From the NCBI GenBank assembly GCA_014872875.1, contig WKFI01000012.1, positions 538,657-602,656 of the forward strand: 64,000 bases of DNA, in the 5' to 3' direction. The notes beneath the pieces are model-generated. The model was not told the DNA's origin, ran no database searches, and worked only from the letters and a program-made list of their open reading frames with translations. The translations under genes and the position numbers were made by a program. This document shows positions 1-9,095 of the stretch, piece by piece (the stretch's first letter is position 1; every line of letters begins with the position of its first letter). The DNA comes from Paracoccaceae bacterium (GTDB taxonomy: Bacteria; Pseudomonadota; Alphaproteobacteria; Rhodobacterales; Rhodobacteraceae).

Positions 1-13
1 CTTGGGGTCGTCT

Positions 14-1348
14 TCAAGTACCAGAAGCCGCATCCGCTACCTCCCGTCGTCCGGCCATCCAGCTTCGAGCCGCCTCAAGAGCAGGTCTGCCGATGTAGAT
101 GAGATCCGTCAATCCATAAGCGCCCCTGAAGTCAAAGCGCTCGCTATGTATTCGGCCGGTCTTGCCCAGCGTCTCCCAAGCGGTTGTCACCATCATTTTC
201 AACCCTTCCGGACCGCAAAGGTAAACCTGCGCATCTGTGCTCATGTCCCGCATGATCTGGGTCAGACGCGCCGGTGTCAGCCTGTCCCCATCCGTGTCGC
301 TGAGAACATGGAGATCGACTTGCGGCAGCCGGGCGGCGTGGCGTTCGATGTCAGCAATGGCACCCGCGGACTGTCTGGACCGGATACAATAAATCAGGCT
401 TACACGGGCGTTGCTGTCCGGCTCCATGCGTTCCAGTGCCGCCATGAACGGCGTAATTCCTACACCGCCAGCGACCCAAAGCTGCTCGCTACGCTTGGCT
501 TGAACCTGCGGCAGGAAGCGCCCGACACCACGCCCAAGCCTGAATTGGTCGCCTACGGTTACAGTGCTGACAATCTCGTCCGTCCAGTCGCCGGCAGCAC
601 GGATCACAAAACGGCGCGAAGTTTCGTCACCTCCGGCAATCGTGAAGGGGTGCGCCTCGGCCCGGGCACGGTTGTGAGCGATGGTAGCGAACTGTCCGGG
701 CCGAAACGCGGGCATCGGTTTGGTAGATCGAAGCGTAATGTCCACACCCCCCTCAAAGGGTTTGGCCTGTTCGACCGTCACAAGCCGCGTCACCTCTAAC
801 TTGCGCAACAGGGTCTGGCCCCAAGCCAGCAAACCAACAACCGAAACAACTGCCATCAACGTCCACGGAGTAACGCCGACCGCCAAAGGACTGGCCACAA
901 AAAACGTGTGAAAGGCGGCCAACAGAAAAACCGGCCCCATCAGCATATGGCTGGCTTTCCACAGGTGATAAGGGATCGCGCGAACCATTGCTGCACAAGT
1001 CAGCACAAGCAGACCCATAGCTGCAAACCAACCGAGGCCTTCGCCACTTTCGGCCAACAGGGGCACCACCCCTGCCCCAAAGGTTTCTGCTGTTGCCCAA
1101 TGCCCCAATGCACCGCCCAGGGCAAAAAAACCCAACCAGCGGTGCGCGCCATAGGATTTGTCCGGACCACCCATTAAGCGATCAACGATCCGCCATCGCG
1201 CCGCCAAAACCAACGTCAGTGCCATTGAACTCATCGACAACGCCCCAAGACTGGCTGGAACGATATTCGCGAGCGGTACAAACGGGGCGACAAGAACGAA
1301 GTGCGCCAAAACGAAAGTGGCGGCAATGATCAGAGTTTTTGGTGACAT
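14..1348 (-). CDS. Ferric-reductase-like transmembrane flavocytochrome (NAD(P)H/FAD oxidoreductase)
   Basis: A 444-residue membrane oxidoreductase. The first ~180 residues hold about six hydrophobic segments with paired histidines (GAHRW, GHW, YHLW, ASH, FHTFF) of the kind that bind b-haem in ferric reductases and NADPH oxidases. The rest is a ferredoxin-reductase module: HPFTIAGG for FAD near residue 236, GGVGITPFMA for the nicotinamide nucleotide near 295 and CGPEG near 380. It should pass electrons from cytosolic NAD(P)H across the membrane, to ferric iron or another acceptor; the acceptor cannot be read from sequence. The gene is complete, with its stop just inside the window. It follows the small membrane gene by 27 bases, so the two are probably co-transcribed. 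Confidence 0.82.
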   Translation of the reverse strand: MSPKTLIIAATFVLAHFVLVAPFVPLANIVPASLGALSMSSMALTLVLAARWRIVDRLMGGPDKSYGAHRWLGFFALGGALGHWATAETFGAGVVPLLAESGEGLGWFAAMGLLVLTCAAMVRAIPYHLWKASHMLMGPVFLLAAFHTFFVASPLAVGVTPWTLMAVVSVVGLLAWGQTLLRKLEVTRLVTVEQAKPFEGGVDITLRSTKPMPAFRPGQFATIAHNRARAEAHPFTIAGGDETSRRFVIRAAGDWTDEIVSTVTVGDQFRLGRGVGRFLPQVQAKRSEQLWVAGGVGITPFMAALERMEPDSNARVSLIYCIRSRQSAGAIADIERHAARLPQVDLHVLSDTDGDRLTPARLTQIMRDMSTDAQVYLCGPEGLKMMVTTAWETLGKTGRIHSERFDFRGAYGLTDLIYIGRPALEAARSWMAGRREVADAASGT

Positions 1349-1375
1349 CGAAAGCTCAACCTTGTTTTGGGATAT

Positions 1376-1570
1376 TCAGACTGCCAACGGAGCGTTGCGC
1401 CTTTGGTCTTTGACCAGCGGGCCACGAAGCGCCGCATGGCACACCGCAATCAGCACCAAGCCGAAGACAAACCCCAACATCATTAGGCCAAAGAGGACTG
1501 CAAACGGGGCAAGGAATACCGCAGCGAGCATGGCGAAAATTCTGGGAGTGCAGGCTTTGAGGGAACTCAT
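1376..1570 (-). CDS. Small membrane protein upstream of the ferric-reductase-like gene
   Basis: A 64-residue protein with a basic N terminus and one long hydrophobic stretch (about residues 12-48, enough for one or two helices), ending in a charged tail. The AAAGGACGAG ribosome site just upstream of the ATG supports translation. I do not recognise the family. Its position directly ahead of a membrane flavocytochrome suggests an accessory or assembly partner, but that is inference. Confidence 0.55.
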   Translation of the reverse strand: MSSLKACTPRIFAMLAAVFLAPFAVLFGLMMLGFVFGLVLIAVCHAALRGPLVKDQRRNAPLAV

Positions 1571-1891
1571 ATCTCGTCCTTTCGGTTGTTCGAAAAGGAA
1601 GTGATACGCGGGCCTTAAATTCGCCTCACCGCAGACTTACAGTTTTGTAAGAAATGCCCCACGTGCATGGCTGACCCCGACCTTTGCTGCGAACTACCCC
1701 CTTGCCCGTTTCCCTTGGATCCGAGCTTTCGGTTCTGCGGCGCAAAATTCCAGACCTCAGCGGTATTGCAGCGTCCTGTGATCAAGTGTCAGGTCAACAT
1801 CGGGTTCCAGACTTCACGCAAGGTGCGCCGGCTTTACGTCCAAAACTTCGGAAGAACTGGAAACAGACGTAAGGCTAGTTCGAAGAAGGTG
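1571..1891. other. Intergenic stretch without a recognised gene
   Basis: About 320 bases between the small membrane gene and the FAD dehydrogenase, both on the minus strand. The short open frames here show no family resemblance. The only structure noted is a spaced inverted repeat TTACGTC (1834-1840) / GACGTAA (1866-1872), whose 25-base loop is too long for a convincing terminator. The promoter of the 1.4-1.6 kb genes probably lies in the first ~100 bases. Confidence 0.5.
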
Positions 1892-3286
1892 TTACTCCGA
1901 GCCGTTTTGCATGCCGCCAATCATGATCGCGGCCTCCCTACCTGCGATGCGCCCCATTACGACGGCAGACAGAAGCCCGTTTCCGGAAAGATAACCGCTG
2001 CCACCGGTTCCTGAAACTCCTACGGCTGCGCCACCAGCTGCGAACAGGTTTGCAAAAACGCCACCTTCGCGCCTTCGGACACGGCCATCAACCGTGATAT
2101 TCAAACCGCCTTGGGTATGAAACAGAGCGCCGGTCACCTTCACGGCACAATATGGCGGCTTCAGGGTTTGTCCGGTAAATCGGCGCCCGAAAGCGTCTTC
2201 GCCTTTGACAGGCAAACCTACTATTGCCTTTTCCAATGCCTCAATCGGCAGCCCGCACATTTCGGCCAGATCGCAAACCGTACCCGCCGTTCGAATGGCA
2301 CCTGCGGCTTCCGCATCCTTGAAATCCTGAAATTGGCGAGCAACTTTGGCGATGCGTTCGTCAAACACGGCCCAGGCCACGCCCATGGGCTGAGACAGTA
2401 CGGCGCGTGCTGCCTCGGAATAGCCCTGGCTTTCGTCCCAAAACCGTTCGCCGTGGCAATTCACCTGCACACCGCCCTCGGTGATGACGGCCCATGAAAT
2501 CAGAATGCCGTGTGGGTGAGCAACATTGCCGTGCCCCTGGTAAGCCCCAAGATGGAGGCACTCCGCACCCAGCTCAGTTCCCCAGACCACCGCGTCGCCC
2601 TTGTTGCCGTCATGTCCAAACCACAGCGCGTTCTCGATCTCGGGCATGTAATCGGAAACCATCTGACGGTTGCCGCCAAAGCCGTTGCTGGTAAGCACCA
2701 GGGCCGCACACCCGATGCGCACAACGCCACCAGGACCTTGGGCTTCCACCCCTACCATACGGTCATTTTCGACAAACAAAGTGGTGGCTCTTTGGTTGCA
2801 CACAATGTCGATGCCTTGCGCTTCGCAGGCCGTACGCAGCCGGTCGACAAGCTCCTGGCCGGAGCGGGTTGGTAATCCGTGCATCCGTCGTCGCGAATGG
2901 CCAGGGTAATCGAAATCGGTGACAACCGAAAAAGGAAGGCCATGTTGATCTGCCAGCCATTCGATGGTCGCACCAGATTGCTGGGCCAGAACGGCAACCA
3001 ATTCCTGAGGGTTTTCCCCCCGGGCTTTGTGTTGAATGTCAGAGGCGAACAGGACTGCATCATCTTCGATGCCCGCGCCCCTTTGAAACCGTGTGCCGGC
3101 GGCGGGTATCAATCCTGCCGACAGCGCGGTGGAACCCGATGGAACCGGATCGGCTTCAAGGACCAAAACCTCGGCACCGGAATCCTTGGCGGCCAGAGCG
3201 GCAGCCATGCCACAAGCCCCGGCACCAATCAAAAGAACCTCTGTTTCAATGTCGAAACCCGTGTCCGGAGCGTCTTTTACCCGCAT
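1892..3286 (-). CDS. FAD-dependent dehydrogenase, fumarate reductase/tricarballylate dehydrogenase type
   Basis: A 464-residue flavoprotein of the succinate dehydrogenase/fumarate reductase FAD family. The N-terminal dinucleotide fold reads GAGACGMAAALAAKDSGAEV with its acidic strand end, and the C terminus has the GGSGYLSGNGLLSAVVMGR loop that contacts FAD. In between is the capping domain that holds the substrate pocket in this family. There is no signal peptide, so it should be cytoplasmic. It is the last gene of a six-gene minus-strand operon, two bases after the lyase. In such a catabolic cluster it could oxidise or reduce an unsaturated dicarboxylate, as TcuA does for tricarballylate. 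The substrate is unknown. Confidence 0.8.
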   Translation of the reverse strand: MRVKDAPDTGFDIETEVLLIGAGACGMAAALAAKDSGAEVLVLEADPVPSGSTALSAGLIPAAGTRFQRGAGIEDDAVLFASDIQHKARGENPQELVAVLAQQSGATIEWLADQHGLPFSVVTDFDYPGHSRRRMHGLPTRSGQELVDRLRTACEAQGIDIVCNQRATTLFVENDRMVGVEAQGPGGVVRIGCAALVLTSNGFGGNRQMVSDYMPEIENALWFGHDGNKGDAVVWGTELGAECLHLGAYQGHGNVAHPHGILISWAVITEGGVQVNCHGERFWDESQGYSEAARAVLSQPMGVAWAVFDERIAKVARQFQDFKDAEAAGAIRTAGTVCDLAEMCGLPIEALEKAIVGLPVKGEDAFGRRFTGQTLKPPYCAVKVTGALFHTQGGLNITVDGRVRRREGGVFANLFAAGGAAVGVSGTGGSGYLSGNGLLSAVVMGRIAGREAAIMIGGMQNGSE

Positions 3287-3288
3287 TG

Positions 3289-4158
3289 TTAACCGGAGCC
3301 CTGAGCTTCGTAACGCCGACCGCGTTCCAGCATTTCCGAGGTCCCGATCCGCTCATTCAGACCGTCGAAATCATACATCCGGTCTGCGAAGGGACGATTG
3401 GAGCCGTTGGCATGAAGGCTCTCGTAGTATTCACCGGCCGTTTTCGCCAAGGCACGTACGATGCCGCCGGGAAAGATCACGATGGAGTATCCGAGTTTTT
3501 CAAGGTCAGAGGCGGTTTGCAAAGGTGTTGCGCCGCCCTCGACCATGTTGGCGAGCAGCGGGATACGATTGCTGAAATGCGCCGCTACCATTTGCAGCTC
3601 GTCGCCTGAACGCGGCGCTTCGATGAACAAAACGTCTGCCCCGGCTTCAACATACCGCTCAGCACGTTCTATGGCGGCGTCCAATCCATCGGTAGCCACG
3701 GCATCCGTGCGGGCGATGATAAGAACATCTTCATTTTGGCGAGCATCCACCATGGCCGCGATCTTGCCCACCATTTCAGCAGTTGAGATCAGAGATTTAT
3801 CGGAGAGGTGGCCGCACCGCTTGGGAAAAGTCTGGTCTTCCACCTGTAAGGCTGACGCACCGGCGCGCTCATAAAGCCGCATTGTGCGTTGCGCATTGAG
3901 CGCATTTCCAAAGCCGGTATCGGCGTCAATAATGACGGGCAGATCAACCCGATCTCGTATCAGGGACATCGTGTCGGCCATTTCAGTGACCGAGGTCAAC
4001 CCGATGTCGGGCCGCCCCAAACGGGTATACGCTACGGCAGCTCCGGACAAATAGAGCGCTTCGAACCCTGCCTGTTCAGCCAGATTTGCCGTCAAGCCAT
4101 CATAGACTCCCGGCGCCATCAGTATGGAGTTTGATTTGAGACGTTCGCGCAGCGTCAT
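3289..4158 (-). CDS. PEP mutase/isocitrate lyase family lyase (2-methylisocitrate or dimethylmalate lyase-like)
   Basis: A 289-residue TIM-barrel protein of the isocitrate lyase/PEP mutase superfamily. Visible hallmarks are APGVYDGLTANLAEQAG near residue 14, PVIIDADTGFGNA with the Mg-binding aspartates near 80, ALQVEDQTFPKRCGH (the KRCGH catalytic loop) near 115, IIARTDA near 155, and EAP in the C-terminal half. Short members include 2-methylisocitrate lyase, oxaloacetate hydrolase and 2,3-dimethylmalate lyase, which cleave a C-C bond of a hydroxy di- or tricarboxylate. The frame stays open for 33 codons further upstream; I chose the ATG that overlaps the preceding stop as ATGA. A LeuCD-like hydratase in the divergent operon would make a natural partner. 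Confidence 0.82.
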   Translation of the reverse strand: MTLRERLKSNSILMAPGVYDGLTANLAEQAGFEALYLSGAAVAYTRLGRPDIGLTSVTEMADTMSLIRDRVDLPVIIDADTGFGNALNAQRTMRLYERAGASALQVEDQTFPKRCGHLSDKSLISTAEMVGKIAAMVDARQNEDVLIIARTDAVATDGLDAAIERAERYVEAGADVLFIEAPRSGDELQMVAAHFSNRIPLLANMVEGGATPLQTASDLEKLGYSIVIFPGGIVRALAKTAGEYYESLHANGSNRPFADRMYDFDGLNERIGTSEMLERGRRYEAQGSG

Positions 4159-4760
4159 GACAGAACCTCCAGCACCTCGGCACAGGTCATGTTCGGCGAA
4201 ATGGATCCCAGTGAAATCAGAGTGGCGTCGTGCACCTCGGGCTTGAACGCCGCGCATCCGTCCGACAGCAATACGGTATGAATGTTGCGAAGGTGCGCAT
4301 CACGCACTGTGCTGGCGACCCCGCCGTTCGTGACAATGCCACCGACAATAAGAGTATCGATACCCAACGCTTTCATGATGTATTCCAGCCTTGTCTGGTA
4401 GAAGGCAGAGTATGCGACCTTCTCAACCGTGTAATCGGCAGGAGCGAGTGTATCGACAAGCGCATGACCGAAAGCCCCTGGCTCAAAATCTCCTTTCCCA
4501 AGGAAAGGTCTCAGCTCTCTGAGGTGGGGTGCGATCAACGGCTCACCGCCGGGGCCCGGAACAAGCGTGAACTGGGCGCTGATATAGGTGCCGCCCTTGG
4601 CGCGAAGCGCTTCGGCAACCGGCTTGATCCGCTGGGGCAGCGCTGTAATTGCAGCTGAACTTTGCCCAGCGCGACCATAGGCCCCCTCTGGGTGCAAAAA
4701 GTCGTTTTGCAAATCAATCGTCAGAAGAGCTGTTCTGCGGGGATCAAGAGTGTCTGCCAT
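4155..4760 (-). CDS. Isochorismatase-family hydrolase lacking the catalytic cysteine
   Basis: A 201-residue isochorismatase-fold protein. The conserved early Asp is in LLTIDLQNDFL near residue 16 and the Lys is in EKVAYSAF near 115. The loop that usually reads TNVCVEST in cysteine hydrolases reads TNGGVAST here, so the nucleophilic Cys is Gly, as in true isochorismatases that cleave a vinyl ether. It may therefore not be an amidase or nicotinamidase-type enzyme, although the operon partners (HyuAB) would suggest amide chemistry. I took the start at MADTLDPRR, one base after the HyuA stop, rather than the ATG 18 codons earlier. The stop overlaps the lyase start. Confidence 0.75.
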   Translation of the reverse strand: MADTLDPRRTALLTIDLQNDFLHPEGAYGRAGQSSAAITALPQRIKPVAEALRAKGGTYISAQFTLVPGPGGEPLIAPHLRELRPFLGKGDFEPGAFGHALVDTLAPADYTVEKVAYSAFYQTRLEYIMKALGIDTLIVGGIVTNGGVASTVRDAHLRNIHTVLLSDGCAAFKPEVHDATLISLGSISPNMTCAEVLEVLS

Positions 4761-4761
4761 G

Positions 4762-6819
4762 TCATGCCCCTTCCACGGTGATGATTGTGTTTCCATAGTC
4801 ATCCGTTTGCCCAACCAGGCCCGGATCGATCAAAACGGTCGTGTCTGGCTGCACCAGTATCGCAGGTCCGGGAATTGCTGCCCCAATGGGCAGGGCCAAG
4901 CGATCGTAAATTGCCGTTTCGTGCCATGCATCGCCAAAGTGAACTTTCCGGCTGCCCAGCTTCGCGGCCTTCATATCCCCCGCTACCGGGGCAAGTGTTC
5001 GCAGGTCGAATTTCGGGCGTCGCCCGATGACAGCTGTGCGCAGGTTCATCACGCGGCACATTCCATCCTTGAGCAATCGCCCATAGGTCGCGCGATAGGT
5101 TTCTTCGAAAGCGTGCTCCACTTCCTCAACCGATGCCGCATGCACGCGCCCATCGGTCACCTTCACCGGAAGAGGCACTGAAACCGTATGTGTTTGACCG
5201 ATATAGGCCATATCCAATTCGAACACGATATCCCGTGCTTCGAAACGCGATTGTGCTGCCTCAAGCAGAGCGAGCCCATCGTCGACGTGCCGTTGCATGA
5301 CGGCCCGCATGTCCTCGGTATCAAGCGAAGCGGTCGTTGCGTTGATCGTCTGCACAAAGTCCTGCCGCATATCAGCTATCACACATCCCATGGCGCTGGT
5401 TACGCCGGGATATCGGGGCACGATGGCACTGCCGATCCCGACTTCTTTCAGCATTGCGCCCGTATGCAGTGCGCCACCCCCCCCAAAAGGCATGAAGGCA
5501 AAGCGTTTCGGGTCGAACCCCCGCTCGATGCTGACCAGACGGATCGCCCCAGCCATTCGGGAGTTGGCCACCGTCAGGATCGCTTCGGCCGCTTCTGTCG
5601 TGGTCAGGCCGAGTTCTTTACCGACGTGATCGTCAATGGCGCGTGCCGCGGCTTCGACATCCAGCCGATCCAACTTGCCACCGATCGGGCTGTCGGGATC
5701 AATCCGTCCAAGTACCACGTTAGCGTCCGTGACCGTCGGCTTTGTGTTGCCCAGCCCATAGGCCACGGGGCCGGGACTCGAGCCTGCGCTTTCCGGGCCG
5801 ATATTGAGCAACCCACCTTTATCCACCCAAGCGATGGATCCCCCCCCAGCACCGATTGTGGTGATTTCGATCATGGGTGTTCGCACCACCATCCCGAAAT
5901 CAATCGAGGTCTGTGGCGACAGCATGGATTGACCCTCAGAGATGAGGGCAACGTCAAAGCTGGTTCCGCCCATGTCGCCGGTGATTATGTTTTCAAATCC
6001 GGCGGTCCGCGCGATGTGACCGGCTGCGATCACACCTGCGGCCGGTCCGGACAGTGCCGTTCGGACAGGAAGCCGACACGCGGTGTCGGTGCCCATGACA
6101 CCGCCATTCGACTGAACAATCATGAACTCACCGCCGAAACCACCTTGTTTCAACGCGTTGTCCAGCCGCTCGATATAGCCTGATACCTCGGGTTGAAGAT
6201 ATGCGTTCAAAGCCGTGGTCGAGAACCTCTCGAATTCACGGATTTCCGGCAGGATTTCGGAGGACGCGCTGACATGCGAATTGGGCCAGAAGGCGCGCAC
6301 CGCTTCGACTGCACGCCGTTCATTTTCCGGATTGGCATATGCATTGGCGAAAAGGATAGCGACGGCGCGGCATCCGTTGTCGATCAGCTGGGCGGCCGCC
6401 CCGCGTACCGCGTCAAGATCAACAGCAACGCGCACCGTTCCATCTGCCAAGGTCCGTTCCGGAACTTCGAGTCGCAGGTTTCTGGGCACGACAGGTTCGA
6501 AATCCCCACGCAGCCCCCAGGTACGAGGCCGATCTCGTCGGCGCATTTCCAGAACGTCGCGCAAACCTTCTGTCGTAATTATCCCGATTTTCGCGCCTTT
6601 GCGTTCCAAAAGTGCGTTGGTCCCAGCCGTCGTTCCGTGCACGACGACACCCACGCCGGAAAGGTCATCGACCTTGCGCGCGATGCCATTGAGGAATCCC
6701 CCGGACTGATCCGGTCGCGAGGTCGGCACCTTGGCAACTTCGGCCGAACCGGTCGCTTCGTCCAGAACGAATACATCGGTGAACGTCCCACCAACATCAA
6801 CACCGATCATCTTGGTCAT
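4762..6819 (-). CDS. hyuA: Hydantoinase/oxoprolinase family protein, HyuA-type subunit
   Basis: A 685-residue member of the hydantoinase A/acetone carboxylase beta family. It opens with VDVGGTFTD, the first phosphate-binding loop of an actin-like ATPase fold, and repeats the theme at GDMGGTSFDVAL near residue 285. FMPFGGGGALH near 450 belongs to the second half. These proteins pair with a HyuB subunit to hydrolyse cyclic amides (N-methylhydantoin, 5-oxoproline) with ATP, or act in related carboxylases. The start overlaps the HyuB stop as ATGA, which fits a stoichiometric complex. The substrate cannot be assigned from sequence. Confidence 0.88.
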   Translation of the reverse strand: MTKMIGVDVGGTFTDVFVLDEATGSAEVAKVPTSRPDQSGGFLNGIARKVDDLSGVGVVVHGTTAGTNALLERKGAKIGIITTEGLRDVLEMRRRDRPRTWGLRGDFEPVVPRNLRLEVPERTLADGTVRVAVDLDAVRGAAAQLIDNGCRAVAILFANAYANPENERRAVEAVRAFWPNSHVSASSEILPEIREFERFSTTALNAYLQPEVSGYIERLDNALKQGGFGGEFMIVQSNGGVMGTDTACRLPVRTALSGPAAGVIAAGHIARTAGFENIITGDMGGTSFDVALISEGQSMLSPQTSIDFGMVVRTPMIEITTIGAGGGSIAWVDKGGLLNIGPESAGSSPGPVAYGLGNTKPTVTDANVVLGRIDPDSPIGGKLDRLDVEAAARAIDDHVGKELGLTTTEAAEAILTVANSRMAGAIRLVSIERGFDPKRFAFMPFGGGGALHTGAMLKEVGIGSAIVPRYPGVTSAMGCVIADMRQDFVQTINATTASLDTEDMRAVMQRHVDDGLALLEAAQSRFEARDIVFELDMAYIGQTHTVSVPLPVKVTDGRVHAASVEEVEHAFEETYRATYGRLLKDGMCRVMNLRTAVIGRRPKFDLRTLAPVAGDMKAAKLGSRKVHFGDAWHETAIYDRLALPIGAAIPGPAILVQPDTTVLIDPGLVGQTDDYGNTIITVEGA

Positions 6820-8510
6820 TGATCGGCCCCCTTCCAGGCAGTTCCGTAGTTTTCCGTGGCTTCCGCTTCTGTCATGTAGCCCAGCGCCACATCACGTGCG
6901 ACAGAGGTTGCAGCACGTTCGACTGCAGGCCCATATCCCCCACCACCCGGTGTTTCGAGACGAACGGCCTGACCTTTTTTCAACTTGATCCCCAGCATCT
7001 TGGAGGCCAATGGCGGGTTGTGCCATCCATCCTCCTGCTCGTAGGCGAACCTGTTCATGGCCGCAGGTTCCCCGCTTGCAACACCCTTCGGTGCATGGCG
7101 ACCACGTTCTCCAAACAGGAATGCCTCGGCTTTTTCTTCCAGCAACTCGATTTCATAGATTGCGCCAAGTCCACCGCGGTGCATTCCAGCCCCGGCACTG
7201 TCGGGGCGCAAAGCCCATTGCCGGAACATCACCGGGTACGCGGCCTCGAGAATTTCCATCGGAGGAATTGTTGCCGTCGAGATTGGCGCATTTCCGTGAT
7301 TCAAGCCGTCGCTTTCAACGCTTCCGCCATGACCACCGCCGTAGAAGCTGAACATGACCCAAGGTTGGCCATTGGACTTCTTGCCAGCAATCGAAAGCGC
7401 ATTGATCGTACCATACGCGTTGGCAACGACGCGGGTGGGCGCGGCCTGTGCGGCAGCCGAGAAAATAACATCGATCATGCGCAGAATGGTTTCGGTGTAG
7501 CCCCCGACCGGGGCCGGAAATTCGGCCGACAAGAGCGAACTGTCCGGGACGCGAACCTCGACCGGGCGCATAACACCGGCATTGGCGGGCAGGTCCGGGA
7601 AGATGTGCTTTATAGCGACATATGCCGTGGCCACCGCCGTCGGCAGAGCGATATTCACCGGCCCTGCGGTGACGGGGGCGGTGCCTTCAAAATCAAGCAC
7701 CATCCGGTCGTCAGAGATTTCCAGCGCCACCTTGATCGCCAGAGCTCCGTCGGTGATCCCGTCATTGTCGAGGTAATCGACCGCTTCCCAACGGCCGTTT
7801 GGCAGACTGGCCAACTCAGACCGCATCAGTGTTTCCGCGCGATCACCAAGGGCATCGAGCGCAGCCTTGACAGTTGCCGTTTCATACTCGTCCAGAAGCT
7901 CGTGCAGTCGCTTGGCGCCCAAGTCTAATGCGCCCAACTGGCCATTCAGATCGCCCATTGCCGATTGCGGCAGGCGGGTGTTGCGCATCAGGATATCGAT
8001 GATGTCCTGTTGCAATTCTCCGCCGCGCACCAGTTTGACCGGGGGAAGAACAAAGGCCTCCTGAAACACTTCAGTCGCCGACGGGTTGTAGTTTCCGGGC
8101 ACCGCGCCGCCAACATCATGCCAGTGGCCGACGCTCGCGAGATAACAAAAAACCTGCCCATCTCTGTAGAAAGGTCGCACCAGCCGCATGTCGCTCAGGT
8201 GTGTGCCACCCATATGCGCGTCATTGAAAATGTAGATATCGCCATCTTCGAGGTCGCCCGCTTCTGCGGCCTTGTCGATCACGGCCTTTACGGCAAAAGA
8301 CATTACTCCAACGAATATCGGCAGTCCAGATTTACCCTGGACCAGCGTGTCGCCGGTCTCCGCATGATAAAGACCATGAGACGCATCGTGCGCTTCGGCG
8401 ATGATCGGATTGAAGGCCGCGCGAAACAAAGTGGCGTCCATCTCGTCCGCTATCTGCTCCATCCGGCCGGCCAGCACGGCCAATGTGATCGGATCGATTG
8501 TGTCAGCCAT
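6816..8510 (-). CDS. hyuB: Hydantoinase/oxoprolinase family protein, HyuB-type subunit
   Basis: A 564-residue HyuB-family protein, the partner of the HyuA-type protein. Recognisable segments are DPITLAVLAGRMEQIADEM at the N terminus, SHGLYHAETGDTLVQG, IYIFNDAHMGGTHLSD (a conserved His-Asp rich patch), GAGMHRGGLG in the second half and TPGGGGYGP near the end. The open frame extends 66 codons further upstream, but that part is the upstream gene read out of frame. The start chosen lies at the family's usual N terminus and overlaps the preceding gene by eight bases. It should act with HyuA in ATP-dependent ring opening or a related reaction on a nitrogen heterocycle or imide. Confidence 0.88.
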   Translation of the reverse strand: MADTIDPITLAVLAGRMEQIADEMDATLFRAAFNPIIAEAHDASHGLYHAETGDTLVQGKSGLPIFVGVMSFAVKAVIDKAAEAGDLEDGDIYIFNDAHMGGTHLSDMRLVRPFYRDGQVFCYLASVGHWHDVGGAVPGNYNPSATEVFQEAFVLPPVKLVRGGELQQDIIDILMRNTRLPQSAMGDLNGQLGALDLGAKRLHELLDEYETATVKAALDALGDRAETLMRSELASLPNGRWEAVDYLDNDGITDGALAIKVALEISDDRMVLDFEGTAPVTAGPVNIALPTAVATAYVAIKHIFPDLPANAGVMRPVEVRVPDSSLLSAEFPAPVGGYTETILRMIDVIFSAAAQAAPTRVVANAYGTINALSIAGKKSNGQPWVMFSFYGGGHGGSVESDGLNHGNAPISTATIPPMEILEAAYPVMFRQWALRPDSAGAGMHRGGLGAIYEIELLEEKAEAFLFGERGRHAPKGVASGEPAAMNRFAYEQEDGWHNPPLASKMLGIKLKKGQAVRLETPGGGGYGPAVERAATSVARDVALGYMTEAEATENYGTAWKGADQ

Positions 8511-9066
8511 TTGCCCGCACCTCTGCCAGATCGTTCCAGACTTCCTGCTTAATGATCTTGCCCCCTGAAAGTTCAAAACGGTCGATGAAGCGTATCCCCT
8601 CGAACATTGACCCATCCGGCCATTCGCCAGAAAGCGCGCCTTGCGTGTAGACGACGGCCACATCCCCGGACTGAAAGGCTTCCACGTTGCTGTACGCCTT
8701 TTTGACAAACCGATACCGGCTTTGCGCCCAGTCGATGAGGTCCGTGAGCGATGTCATCGATCGGTTCCCAGGGAAAACCATGCTAAATCCTTCTCCTAGC
8801 GAGATATTGGCAGCATCGAGATCACGGTTCTCCATTGCCCTGAGATAATCGAGCACGATTTGCGACGGATCGGGAAGCGCAGGCGAAGGGGAACGGTGCT
8901 GCCCGCCCCGCGCATAATTCTCAGCACTGTATTCACTGACGAAAACCGTAATCGCTTCGCCTGCCGCAGGAACGACAAACCGAATCGCGTCCGTCAAAGC
9001 CTTGATCAGCCGTTTTTTCTCTTCTGGGGCATAGCCTTCCAGAATCCGCGCCTCAACTACCGGCAT
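8503..9066 (-). CDS. Tautomerase domain fused to an NTF2/SnoaL-like domain
   Basis: A 187-residue protein with two parts. Residues 1 to about 62 look like a 4-oxalocrotonate tautomerase-type domain: it starts Met-Pro, so removal of Met would expose the catalytic Pro1, and continues VVEARILEGYAPEEKKRLIKAL as in this family. From about residue 68 the sequence fits an NTF2-like fold (QIVLDYLRAMENRDLDAA, then GIRFIDRFELSGGKIIKQEVW), a fold used by SnoaL cyclases, ketosteroid isomerases and simple binding domains. It is the first gene of the minus-strand operon and has a strong GGAGGAGAGG ribosome site. A fused isomerase would suit handling an enol or unsaturated intermediate. The two-domain arrangement is unusual. 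Confidence 0.75.
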   Translation of the reverse strand: MPVVEARILEGYAPEEKKRLIKALTDAIRFVVPAAGEAITVFVSEYSAENYARGGQHRSPSPALPDPSQIVLDYLRAMENRDLDAANISLGEGFSMVFPGNRSMTSLTDLIDWAQSRYRFVKKAYSNVEAFQSGDVAVVYTQGALSGEWPDGSMFEGIRFIDRFELSGGKIIKQEVWNDLAEVRANG

Positions 9067-9095
9067 CCTCTCCTCCGCAAAATCTGTACTTTTTT

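Noticed and set aside
1834..1872. TTACGTC/GACGTAA inverted repeat as a terminator of the FAD dehydrogenase operon
   Set aside because: The loop is 25 bases and no T-run follows.
5188..6183. Plus-strand open frame of 331 codons opposite hyuA
   Set aside because: Antisense shadow without recognisable motifs.
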